From assembly GCA_002441265.1 (NCBI GenBank), contig DJVQ01000040.1, positions 12,684-75,845 on the forward strand: a stretch of DNA of 63,162 nucleotides. Direction: 5' to 3'. Positions 24,557 through 32,857 of this stretch are shown one piece after another; positions within the stretch are counted from its first letter, which is position 1, and each line of letters opens with the position of its first letter. The stretch comes from Syntrophaceae bacterium UBA6252 (GTDB lineage: Bacteria; Desulfobacterota; Syntrophia; Syntrophales; UBA6807). The notes beneath the pieces were generated by a model that was not told the origin of the DNA, made no database searches, and was given only the letters and a program-made list of their open reading frames with translations. The position numbers were made by a program, and so were the translations under genes.

Positions 24557-27500
24557 GTGGGATGCGTCTCTTCCTTCAGAACGGGGAACGCGATCCGGAA
24601 AGTCGTCCCCTGGTTCACTATGCTCCGGACTTCTATGGTTCCGCCGTAATCCTTGACGATTCCGTAACTGATGCTCATCCCCAGCCCGGTGCCCTTCCCC
24701 ACTTCCTTGGTGGTGAAAAAGGGCTCGAAGATCTTGTCCAGGTTGGATTCGGGAATCCCGATCCCTGTGTCCCCGATCGTGACGATCACCGAGTCTCCTT
24801 CCCGGAAGGAACGGATGGTCAGTACCTTGTTTTCACCTCCGCTGTCAAATCTCAATTTCTTCTCGTCCATGGCGTCCATGGCGTTGTTGACGAAATTGAT
24901 GAAGACCTGCTCCAGGCGGTTGTGGTCCCCCAGGATGTCGGGAAGGTCTTCCTGAAGATCGAGGACGACCTCGATGTCATGGACCCGAAGCTGCTGGCCG
25001 AGGATCTTGAAGACGTCCAGGATGGGCCGGTTGATGGAAACCCTGTCCCGGGTCACCTCGGACTGGCGGGAAAAGTCCTTCATGTGCTTGATGGTCATGG
25101 CGGCCCGCTGGACGCTTTTCCCGATCTCCTCCGCCATGGTCCGGACTTCGTCGTCGCACCGTTCATCCCCCCCGGCCAGTTTCTTCATGAGAAAGTCGGA
25201 GCAGACCTGGATGACGTTGAGCGGCTGGTTGATCTCATGGGCGATCCCCGAGGCCATGGTCCCGAGCGTGGCCAGCTTGCCCGCCTGTATGAGCCTGGCC
25301 TCCTGGTTGACCGTTTCCGTGACGTCCGGCATCGCGGCGATGAAACAGTCCCTCCCCATGAACTCGGCCGCCCGGATGTGGATGTTGGCGTAAAACGGAA
25401 GGCCGGTCTTTTTCCGGACGAGCTTCTTCGAGTGGAACAGGGACTGGTGCGGGGTCATCTTCCGCAGGTCCTCCATCAGATCCCGGTCCCTGTTGAAGAG
25501 GAGGTCGGGAAAGGTCAGGCCGAGAAATTCCTCCTTCGTGAATCCATAGCAGTCGAGGGCCGTCGCGTTGACGTCGAGGATGGACAGGGTTTTCCGGTCG
25601 GCGATGAGGATCGGGTTGGGGTCGGCGTCGAACATGGTCCGGTAGCGTTCCTCGGACTGCCGGATCTCCCGGTAGGACTGTTCCAGTTCCGCCGTTTTTT
25701 CCCGGACCTTGATTTCCAGGCGCTGGCCGAACATCTTCGCCTCCTGGTGGAGCCTGGCGTTCTCGATGGCGAGGGCGACCCGGTTGCAGACCAGGGCGAG
25801 AAGGTTCTTGTCCTCCTCGGAAAAGAATTTTTTCCGGCGGCTCGAAACCCGGATGACGCCGATCACGTCATGTTTCGACGTGAGGGGGAGGTACGCCGCC
25901 GACCGGAGGTGCTCCTTGTCCACGAAGGCCTCGAAGGGGGCGCTTTCCTCGTCCACATTCTCGAAGAACACCGCCCTTCCCCTCCGGATCACCTTTTCGA
26001 CGACGCTGTCCACTCCGACCCCGGATCCCGCCGGGTAGAATCCTTCGGCGAGCCCCTTGGAATAAGCCACCCGGCAGTCTCCGCCGGCCTCCCGCATATA
26101 GAGGATCACGCTGTCCACGTCCAGGTTGGCGAGAATGCCCGATGCCGCGGCGCGGAAGCGCTCCTCCAGATCCAGGGATTCGCTCATGGCGCTCGTGATG
26201 GCTCCCAGGGTGGAAATCTGTCGGAGGTGCCTTTCCCGTTCCTGCTGGAGAAGCTTGGAGTCGGTGGTGTCCCAGAGGGTTTCGATGGCGCCGGTGACGG
26301 CGCCGTCGGGGCCCTTGAGGGGGGCCCCGGTGAAAAAGAGCCACTTCCCCTTTTCCGCCATCCGGGGGAAAAAGTCCTCCGCCTCGTACGCCTCGTCGAT
26401 GAGGGCGGACCTGCGCCAGCGGCGGCCGTAAAGCTTCGCGATCTCGTCCTCCGGCATGTGGTCCACGATCACGTCGGCCATGATGGGCTTGCGGTCGTCG
26501 TAGAAGGCCTTCCAGTGGTCCCGCGTCCCCACCATCTCCCGCGCCGTTTTGCCCGTCAGCCGCTCGATGGCGCGGTTCCAGTGGGTAACCGTGTGTTCCC
26601 GGTTGACGACGAAGGTGGGGATGGTGCTTCCCTCGATGATCTGGGACAGGGTCTTCTCCCGGCTCACGAGTTCCTGTTCCGCCTTCTTCCGCTCGGTGAT
26701 GTCCTCGTAGGTGGCGACGATGGCCTGTTCCCGGAGCCGCTCCCCGATCCGGGAGGCCCGGACCACGCAGAGGATCTCCCGGCCGTCCTTCCGGACGCAG
26801 GGATATTCGCCGCGGAAGGTGCGCCGCGTCTCCAGGGCCCGGTAGAAGTCCTTCCCCACGCCCTCGTACACGGCGTCGCTGGGATACAGGATCCTCGTGT
26901 TCCGCCCGACGAGATCTCCGGCCTTCCACCCGAAGACGGACTCGGCCGCCTCGTTGGCGAAGATGATCCGCCGTTCCCGGAGCACCAGGGCGGCGATGTG
27001 GATCGTGTCCAGGATGGAGGCCTCGATGGCCTCGATTTCCTTCAGCCGTTCCCTGGCCTCCCGCTGGGCGGTGGTGTCCCAGAGGGTCTCGATGGCCCCG
27101 AGGATTCTCCCGTCCATCCCGCGGATCGGGGCGGCGGTGAAATAGAGCCACCTGCCCGAAGGGCCCATCCGGGGATAGAAATTTTCCGCCTCGTAGGACC
27201 CTTTCAGGTATTCCGACGGTTTCGCCCGGTCCCGGAAGAACTTCCGGATCTCCTGTTCGTCCTTGCCGTCCACCACGAGATCGGCAAGGCAGGGCTTCTT
27301 CACCGGATAGAAGGCCTTCCACTGATCCCGGGTGCCGACCATCTCTTCCGCCAGGCGGCCCGTGACCCGCTCCAGGGCCTTGTTCCAGTGGGTCACCTCG
27401 TGCTTCTGGTTGATGACGAACATGGGGATCGTGCTTCCCCGGACGATCTGGGAAACCACCCGGTCGTGGTGGAGGCGTCTTTTTTCAACCCCGTGAACCT

Positions 27501-27993
27501 GGCGGTTCCTTTCCTCGATGATCTTCAGGAGGTTCGACGAATAACGGTTGAGGGCGGCGGCCACATCCTTTTCCGGATCGTCCGGTCCCGACGCCGGTTT
27601 CCCCATGGCGTCCCCTAGGGCCTTTTCAAACACCCGCGTTTCCCTCCGGACCCGGAGACGGTCGAGGAAAACGGCGGCTTCCCGGGAATCCATGACCCGG
27701 ACTCCGGCGGGCTTCCGCCTGCGGACCCTTGCCAGGATCCCGGATACTTCCGAAAGAACGAGGACGGCCTCGAACCCGCCGATACGGAGAAGGTCGAGAT
27801 GGGAGGGAAAGACCGCGATGCCTGCGGAACGGGCATAACGAAGGCCCGGGGATCGGGGGTCGGGATCGAAGATCCCCAGGACCTCGAGATCCTTCGTATC
27901 GCCCGCCGGAAAGCGGGCGATACGAAGAAATTCCAGCGAGGCTTTTCCTCCTCCCACCAGGACAATCTTGAAAGGGTCCGCTTTGTATTTCAT
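24553..27993 (-). CDS. Large multi-PAS/GAF histidine kinase with N-terminal Rossmann-like domain
   Basis: About 1146 residues from the ATG at 27993 (a TTG three codons upstream is possible). Order: Rossmann-like domain (about 8-112, IVLVGGGKASLEFLRIA then LEVLGIFDPDP), PAS (182-312), PAS (325-437), PAS (452-582), GAF (594-752), coiled linker, PAS (782-897), HisKA with H919 (SGIAHEINQPLNVIQ) and HATPase_c to the end. The first and third PAS domains are near duplicates: each begins GSTIP-x-FV and has EMVGTRD-x-WKAFY. No membrane helices, so it senses cytosolic signals. It lies 45 bases after the antiporter gene in the same unit. Confidence 0.92.
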   Translation of the reverse strand: MKYKADPFKIVLVGGGKASLEFLRIARFPAGDTKDLEVLGIFDPDPRSPGLRYARSAGIAVFPSHLDLLRIGGFEAVLVLSEVSGILARVRRRKPAGVRVMDSREAAVFLDRLRVRRETRVFEKALGDAMGKPASGPDDPEKDVAAALNRYSSNLLKIIEERNRQVHGVEKRRLHHDRVVSQIVRGSTIPMFVINQKHEVTHWNKALERVTGRLAEEMVGTRDQWKAFYPVKKPCLADLVVDGKDEQEIRKFFRDRAKPSEYLKGSYEAENFYPRMGPSGRWLYFTAAPIRGMDGRILGAIETLWDTTAQREARERLKEIEAIEASILDTIHIAALVLRERRIIFANEAAESVFGWKAGDLVGRNTRILYPSDAVYEGVGKDFYRALETRRTFRGEYPCVRKDGREILCVVRASRIGERLREQAIVATYEDITERKKAEQELVSREKTLSQIIEGSTIPTFVVNREHTVTHWNRAIERLTGKTAREMVGTRDHWKAFYDDRKPIMADVIVDHMPEDEIAKLYGRRWRRSALIDEAYEAEDFFPRMAEKGKWLFFTGAPLKGPDGAVTGAIETLWDTTDSKLLQQERERHLRQISTLGAITSAMSESLDLEERFRAAASGILANLDVDSVILYMREAGGDCRVAYSKGLAEGFYPAGSGVGVDSVVEKVIRRGRAVFFENVDEESAPFEAFVDKEHLRSAAYLPLTSKHDVIGVIRVSSRRKKFFSEEDKNLLALVCNRVALAIENARLHQEAKMFGQRLEIKVREKTAELEQSYREIRQSEERYRTMFDADPNPILIADRKTLSILDVNATALDCYGFTKEEFLGLTFPDLLFNRDRDLMEDLRKMTPHQSLFHSKKLVRKKTGLPFYANIHIRAAEFMGRDCFIAAMPDVTETVNQEARLIQAGKLATLGTMASGIAHEINQPLNVIQVCSDFLMKKLAGGDERCDDEVRTMAEEIGKSVQRAAMTIKHMKDFSRQSEVTRDRVSINRPILDVFKILGQQLRVHDIEVVLDLQEDLPDILGDHNRLEQVFINFVNNAMDAMDEKKLRFDSGGENKVLTIRSFREGDSVIVTIGDTGIGIPESNLDKIFEPFFTTKEVGKGTGLGMSISYGIVKDYGGTIEVRSIVNQGTTFRIAFPVLKEETHPT

Positions 27994-28047
27994 GAGGACC
28001 AATCCGGCGGCGGCAAAAAACGACGATCTTTTATTCCCCGGTACCCG

Positions 28048-29538
28048 TCAATGGACGCCGAAGGAACCCCTGGCGGCCATCCGTGCCAGCTCGAGAAATA
28101 CGGACGGATAGATGAAAAGGACGAACGAAACCGCCGCCGTGAAGACCGGCGGGACGACGGCGAACAGGGGAGCCTCCCGGACCGCCGTGTTGTCGTTGAA
28201 TTGTCCCCCCCTCGAGAAGAAGGCGTTGTAGGCGATGGGCAGGAAGTAGGCCGCGTTCAGGAGCGAACTGGTCAGGAGTACGACGAGGATGGGGATCTGG
28301 TGGGACTCGATGGTTCCCAGGGCGAGATACCACTTGCTGATGAACCCTCCGAAGGGGGGGATTCCGATGACGCTGAGCGACCCGAGAAAGAACGCCGTCA
28401 TCGTCACGGGCATCATTTTTCCGATCCCCTTCATTTCGCTGATCTTCTTGATCCCCGTATTGACGAGGATCGCCCCGGCGCAGAAGAAGAGGGTAATCTT
28501 CCCGAAGGCGTGCATGACGATGTGCACGATGCCGCCGGTCATGCCCATGATGCTCAGGAGGCCGCCGCCCATGACGATGTACGAAAGCTGGCTCACCGTC
28601 GAATAGGCCAGCCGTGCCTTGAGGTCGTCCTGGCGAAGCGCGAAAAGGGAACCGGTGACGATGGTCACCGAAATCAGGTACAGAAGGACCACGTCCAGCG
28701 ACAGGGCATGAAGGAGATCGATCCCGAACACGTGGAAACACACCCTCAGAACGGAGAAGACGCCGACCTTCACCACGGCGACGGCGTGGAGAAGGGCGCT
28801 CACCGGCGTCGGGGCGACCATGGCCGAGGGAAGCCACGAGTGAATGGGCATGATGGCCGCCTTCCCGATCCCGGCGATGAAGAGGAGGAACAGGATCGTC
28901 AGGGCCGCCGGGGAGGCCTTCCCGGCGAGGATGCCCTGGGCGGAGAAATCGAGCGTCCCCGTGTAGAGATAGGTCAGGATGACCGCCGGGAGGAAAAAGG
29001 CGATGGAAGTCCCCATCAGATAGGTCAGGTATTTCCGGCCCGCGGACCGGGCGGCCCCGTCCTGGTGATGGGTCACCAGGGAATAGGTGGAAAGGGAAAG
29101 CATTTCATAGAACAGGTACAGGGTGACGAGATTCCCGGCAAAGGCCACGCCCACCGCCGACGAAAGGGCGAGGGCGAAAAAAGTATAGAACCGGGTCTGG
29201 GAATGCTCGTGAAGGGGCCTCATGTAGCCGATGGCGTAGAATGTCGTGACGATCCACAGGGAGGAGGCCACCAGGGCGAAGAGCATGCCCAAGGGGTCCA
29301 CCCGGAAGGAAATCCCCACCCCGGGCAGGATCTCAACCAGGGTGAAGACGATCGTCTTTCCCTGGAGCACCAGGGGAACCATGGAGGAAACGATGTAGAG
29401 CTTGACGCCGGCGATGACGAAGGTGAAGAACTCCCGGACGTTCGCATTCTCCCGGAAGAGAACGATCAGAAGGGAACCGAAAAGAGAAACGGCAACGGCA
29501 AGAAGCGGCTTTACCGAAACAATCGTCTCCATGCTCAC
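28048..29538 (-). CDS. Antiporter-like membrane subunit (MrpA/D, NuoL/M/N family)
   Basis: 496 residues and about 14 helices from a GTG at 29538 (GGGAGG five bases upstream; an ATG two codons later is possible). Family marks: LVTLYLFYEMLSLSTYSLV with the conserved Glu, GIGKAAIMPIHSWLPSAMVAPTPVSALLHAVAVVK with paired Lys, and PPFGGFISKWYLALG. This is closer to the MrpA-N/NuoL type in its HSWLPSAM motif. It is the first gene of the minus-strand unit that ends with mrpD and may supply the missing large MrpA domain. Confidence 0.88.
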   Translation of the reverse strand: MSMETIVSVKPLLAVAVSLFGSLLIVLFRENANVREFFTFVIAGVKLYIVSSMVPLVLQGKTIVFTLVEILPGVGISFRVDPLGMLFALVASSLWIVTTFYAIGYMRPLHEHSQTRFYTFFALALSSAVGVAFAGNLVTLYLFYEMLSLSTYSLVTHHQDGAARSAGRKYLTYLMGTSIAFFLPAVILTYLYTGTLDFSAQGILAGKASPAALTILFLLFIAGIGKAAIMPIHSWLPSAMVAPTPVSALLHAVAVVKVGVFSVLRVCFHVFGIDLLHALSLDVVLLYLISVTIVTGSLFALRQDDLKARLAYSTVSQLSYIVMGGGLLSIMGMTGGIVHIVMHAFGKITLFFCAGAILVNTGIKKISEMKGIGKMMPVTMTAFFLGSLSVIGIPPFGGFISKWYLALGTIESHQIPILVVLLTSSLLNAAYFLPIAYNAFFSRGGQFNDNTAVREAPLFAVVPPVFTAAVSFVLFIYPSVFLELARMAARGSFGVH

Positions 29539-29748
29539 AATGTCCTCCCTTTTTTCTCCGGGAACCCGGTTTCACCCCCCGCGGTTCCCCGCGGCCGCCC
29601 TTCCCCCGCCTTTTCGGCGCGATACCCCCCGGCACCGCCGCTCCGGCGGTCAGCAGGCGTTCATCCTGTCGAGAAAACGAGCCCCCCGCTTCGCCTCCCG
29701 GTCGCGGCGCCGCTCGGCGGCGCCGGACGAAAGGCCGAATGGCCATCT
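29539..29748 (-). other. Long GC-rich structured leader of the antiporter operon
   Basis: About 200 untranslated bases between the promoter and the first gene. It contains a perfect 8-pair stem (GGCGCCGC-N3-GCGGCGCC, 29706-29724) and further GC-rich complementary stretches. I do not recognise a known riboswitch. A four-codon ATG-started reading with its own stop lies around 29660. Confidence 0.4.
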
Positions 29749-29777
29749 CCTATATAAACAATGAAATCGGTTGTCAA
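29749..29777 (-). promoter_or_regulatory. Promoter of the antiporter/sensor operon
   Basis: TTGACA (29777-29772), a 17-base spacer and TATAGG (29754-29749) on the minus strand, in an AT-rich island between the slipin stop and the antiporter start. It is the best sigma-70 match ahead of the long unit. Confidence 0.65.
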
Positions 29778-29814
29778 ACGAAATCGCGTGCCGGCGCCCG
29801 GCCTTCTTCCATCA

Positions 29815-30579
29815 TCATTCCTTTTTCCTTGCCTTTTCATAGATATCGAGGAACGGCCGAAAGAGATCGATGGGAATGGGGAAGAGGGTCGTCGAGTTGT
29901 TTTCCGAGGCCACCTGGACGAGGGTCTGCAGGTACCGGAGCTGCAGGGCGATGGGCTGCTCGGCGATGACCGCCCCGGCTTCCGCCAGCTTCTGCGCCGC
30001 CTGGAACTCCCCTTCGGCGTTGATCACCTTCGCCCTCCGTTCCCGTTCCGCCTCGGCCTGCTTCGCCATGGCCCGCTGCATCTCCTGGGGAAGGTCGATG
30101 TGCTTCACCTCCACCGTGGACACCTTGATCCCCCAGGGATCGGTGCTACGGTCCAGGATCTCCTGGATGTGGGCGTTGATCTTTTCCCGCTCCGCCAGGA
30201 GTTCGTCCAGTTCCACCTGGCCGCAGACGCTCCGCAGGGTGGTCTGTGCCAGCTGGGACGTGGCATAAAGGAAGTTCTCCACCTCGATGACCGCCTGGTT
30301 GGCGTTCATGACGCGGAAGTAAATGACGGCGTTCACCTTTACGGACACGTTGTCCCGGGTGATAACGTCCTGGGGGGGCACATCCATGGTGATGATCCGC
30401 ATGTCCACCTTCACCATGCGGTCGATGACGGGAATGAGGATGATAAGCCCCGGGCCTTTTACGTCGATCACCCTGCCGAGACGGAAGATGACGCCCCTTT
30501 CGTACTCGTTCAGGACCCGGATGGCCGCCGCCAGGAACAAGAGGACCAGGATGACCAGGGATAGGATGGTGTACATCAT
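29815..30579 (-). CDS. Slipin (SPFH/stomatin family)
   Basis: 254 residues from MMYTILSLV, with AAAGGAGG upstream. An N-terminal membrane hairpin (about 3-20) precedes an SPFH/band 7 domain (EYERGVIFRLGRVIDVKGPG, VPPQDVITRDNVSVKVNAVIYFRV) and a C-terminal helical, Ala/Glu-rich segment (EAERERRAKVINAEGEFQAAQKL). Slipins form membrane-bound oligomeric cages and are cut by NfeD-type proteases. The nfeD gene lies just upstream, as is usual, but here a palindromic repeat separates the two. Confidence 0.93.
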   Translation of the reverse strand: MMYTILSLVILVLLFLAAAIRVLNEYERGVIFRLGRVIDVKGPGLIILIPVIDRMVKVDMRIITMDVPPQDVITRDNVSVKVNAVIYFRVMNANQAVIEVENFLYATSQLAQTTLRSVCGQVELDELLAEREKINAHIQEILDRSTDPWGIKVSTVEVKHIDLPQEMQRAMAKQAEAERERRAKVINAEGEFQAAQKLAEAGAVIAEQPIALQLRYLQTLVQVASENNSTTLFPIPIDLFRPFLDIYEKARKKE

Positions 30580-30596
30580 TTCGTTTCCTCCTTTGG

Positions 30597-30735
30597 CGGC
30601 TTCGTAAAAAGTCCATATGCCGCGTTGCCCTTCCTCCCTCCTCCCTGCGGCGTACCGGGAGTACGCCTCCGTCGTCCGGAGTCGGGCGCCTTGCCTATGG
30701 AGCTTTTTCCTTTGCCGCTCGAAAAAGCGTTGCTC
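30597..30735 (+). repeat. Dispersed palindromic repeat, most complete copy
   Basis: A long imperfect palindrome centred on GGCGTAC-CGGGA-GTACGCC (30649-30667), with outer arms GTAAAAAGTCCATATGCCGC and its partner around CTATGGAGCTTTTTCC. The 3' half is the copy shared with the window start. A direct repeat CTTTGGCGGCTTCGTRAAAARTCC occurs at 30592-30614 and again near 30758-30781. It lies between nfeD and the slipin gene. Confidence 0.8.
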
Positions 30736-30794
30736 AGTCTCCTTGCGATTTCGTCTCCTTTGGCGGCTTCGTGAAAAATCCGTATCCGGACCTT

Positions 30795-32114
30795 TTACGA
30801 TTTCGCCTCCTCCGATACGCCTCTTTTTTCGACTTCCAGAATGAGGCCCCGGATCCCTTTCACGCGCACCGGTTCCCCCTCCTCGATCGGACTTTCGCTC
30901 GTCGCATTCCAGTATTCCCCGCGGACGAAGACCCGGCCCTCCCCGTGGACCGCCGTGAGCGCCACCCCCTCTTCCCCCACCATCCCCTCCGTGCCCGTCC
31001 GGGGTTTGCGCATCTGGGCCCTCACGGCGAGCCCGATGACGGCGACGAAAAAGAGGGAGGTGATGAGGACCGTGGGGATGAGCACCTGAAAGGACACCCG
31101 AAGCGCCGGAATGGGCGATTCGAAGAGGAACAGGGACCCGAGGACGAGGGAAACGATTCCCGCCACGGTGAGAAGGCCGTGGCTCACGATCTTGATCTCG
31201 GCGATGAAAAGAACGACCCCGAAAAGGATGAGGAGGACGCCGGCGAAATTCACCGGGAGGGTCTGGAGGGCGAAGAACGCCAGGATGAGCGAGATCCCTC
31301 CCACGACCCCGGGCAGGACGGCCCCGGGATGGGAGAATTCGAAGTAGAGGCCGGCAAGCCCGATCATGAGCAGGAGGTAGGCGATGTTGGGGTCGCTGAG
31401 CGCCGTCAGGACCTTCTCCCGAAGCCCCATGGTCTTCTCCCGGAGTTGCGCCCCCTCGGTGTTCAGGACCACTTTTCCCGAGGGAAGAACGACCTCCCTG
31501 CCGGAGGCCTGCCGGAGAAGATCGGGGAGATTGACGGCCACGTAATCGATGACGTGCAGTTTCAGCGCTTCCTCCGCCGTGACGGATTCGCTCTTCCTCA
31601 CGGCGTTTTCCGCCCACTCCTGGTTCCGGCCCCTGCGCTGGGCGATCCCCTTCACGTAGGCCACGGCGTCGTTTTCCACCTTCTTGGACATGGTTTCGTC
31701 CATTTTCCCCGACCCGATGGCCACGGGGTGGGCGGCCCCGATGTTCGTTCCCGGCGCCATGGCCGCCACGTGGGCCGCCATGGTGATCATGACCCCCGCC
31801 GAGGCCGCCCGCGCCCCGGGGGGATAGACGTAGACGAAGATGGGCAGGGGCGCGTTCAGGATCTCCTTGACGATGTCCCGCATGGCGAGATCCAGGCCTC
31901 CCGGTGTGTCGAGCAGGATGATGAGCCCCGAGGCCCCGCCGCCGGCGGCCTCGCCCAGGGCGCGGGAGATGTACTTGTACGTCGCCGGCGTGATGGGGGC
32001 CTGCACCGAGATGACGTCGTACACCGGCGCTTTCTCGGGTGGCGCCGTCTTTCCAGGGACGGCCGCGATGAGGAGCGCGAGCGCCGCGAACAGGGCGATT
32101 CCGATTTTCTTCAT
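30795..32114 (-). CDS. NfeD-family membrane serine protease (ClpP-class)
   Basis: 439 residues: signal peptide, a ClpP-like protease domain (about 30-220) with nucleophile S105 (ARAASAGVMI) and candidate Lys145 (SKKVENDA), four or five membrane helices (about 235-365) and a C-terminal soluble NfeD OB-fold (about 375-430). It cleaves the slipin C-terminus in known pairs. The active-site dyad looks intact. The upstream gene is the uracil-DNA glycosylase, overlapping by four bases. Confidence 0.92.
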   Translation of the reverse strand: MKKIGIALFAALALLIAAVPGKTAPPEKAPVYDVISVQAPITPATYKYISRALGEAAGGGASGLIILLDTPGGLDLAMRDIVKEILNAPLPIFVYVYPPGARAASAGVMITMAAHVAAMAPGTNIGAAHPVAIGSGKMDETMSKKVENDAVAYVKGIAQRRGRNQEWAENAVRKSESVTAEEALKLHVIDYVAVNLPDLLRQASGREVVLPSGKVVLNTEGAQLREKTMGLREKVLTALSDPNIAYLLLMIGLAGLYFEFSHPGAVLPGVVGGISLILAFFALQTLPVNFAGVLLILFGVVLFIAEIKIVSHGLLTVAGIVSLVLGSLFLFESPIPALRVSFQVLIPTVLITSLFFVAVIGLAVRAQMRKPRTGTEGMVGEEGVALTAVHGEGRVFVRGEYWNATSESPIEEGEPVRVKGIRGLILEVEKRGVSEEAKS

Positions 32115-32851
32115 TTCCCTTTTCCCTCCCGGGAAATTCCGTCCGGGGAACGGGATTCCTTACCCCCTTTGTCCCCGTCCAGGCATTTCATGATTTCCCG
32201 GACATCTTCCCAGACCTGCTTCTTGAAGGAGGGGTTCCGGAGAAGATAGGCGGGATGGTAGGTCGGCATGAGGCGGATGCCTTGATAGCTGTAAAACCGT
32301 CCCCTGATCCGGGAGATGGGATCGGGCACCTTGAGGAGGGTCCGGGCGGAAAAGGTGCCCAGGGCGCAGATCACCTTCGGCCGGATCGCCTCGATCTGAC
32401 GGATGAGGAAGGGTTCGCAGGCGGCGATCTCCTCGGGCGCCGGATTCCGGTTCCCCGGGGGACGGCACTTGAGGATGTTGCAGATGTAGACATCCTTCCG
32501 GGAAAGCCCCATGGCCTCGATGATCCGGGTCAGGAGCTGCCCCGCCCTGCCCACGAAGGGCCGGCCCTGGCGGTCCTCCTCTTCGCCCGGGGCCTCCCCG
32601 ACGAACACGAGTTCCGCCTTTTCGTTCCCCTCCCCGAAGACCAGGTTTCTCCGCAGACCGCCCAGGCCGCAACGGTGGCAGTCTCCAAGTTCCTCCCGCA
32701 CGGAGGCGAGGGTCGCCGCCGGCCGGGGAGAACTCCCGGAGGGTTCCCCGGTGGAAAACACGGCGCACCTTCCCTTCCGTTCCTTCTCCGCGACGAGATG
32801 GCGTTTCAGGTCGCCCAGGACGGACGCCAGGATCTCCCTCTCCGTTTCCAC
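32111..32851 (-). CDS. Uracil-DNA glycosylase, family 4 (Fe-S type)
   Basis: 246 residues. The 4Fe-4S ligands are visible as C58, C61, C129 and C145; motif A is GEAPGEEEDRQGRPF (85-99) and motif B is HPAYLLR (199-205). Removes uracil from DNA to start base-excision repair. About 50 N-terminal residues before the domain and a basic C-terminal tail are extra. Its gene follows coaBC closely, so they are probably co-transcribed. Confidence 0.93.
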   Translation of the reverse strand: METEREILASVLGDLKRHLVAEKERKGRCAVFSTGEPSGSSPRPAATLASVREELGDCHRCGLGGLRRNLVFGEGNEKAELVFVGEAPGEEEDRQGRPFVGRAGQLLTRIIEAMGLSRKDVYICNILKCRPPGNRNPAPEEIAACEPFLIRQIEAIRPKVICALGTFSARTLLKVPDPISRIRGRFYSYQGIRLMPTYHPAYLLRNPSFKKQVWEDVREIMKCLDGDKGGKESRSPDGISREGKGK

Positions 32852-32857
32852 CGCCTC

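Noticed and set aside
24562..27618. A 1018-residue open frame on the plus strand
   Set aside because: It is antisense to the large kinase, lacks a ribosome site and its product has the Gly/Asp/His/Pro-rich composition typical of the reverse strand of GC-rich genes.
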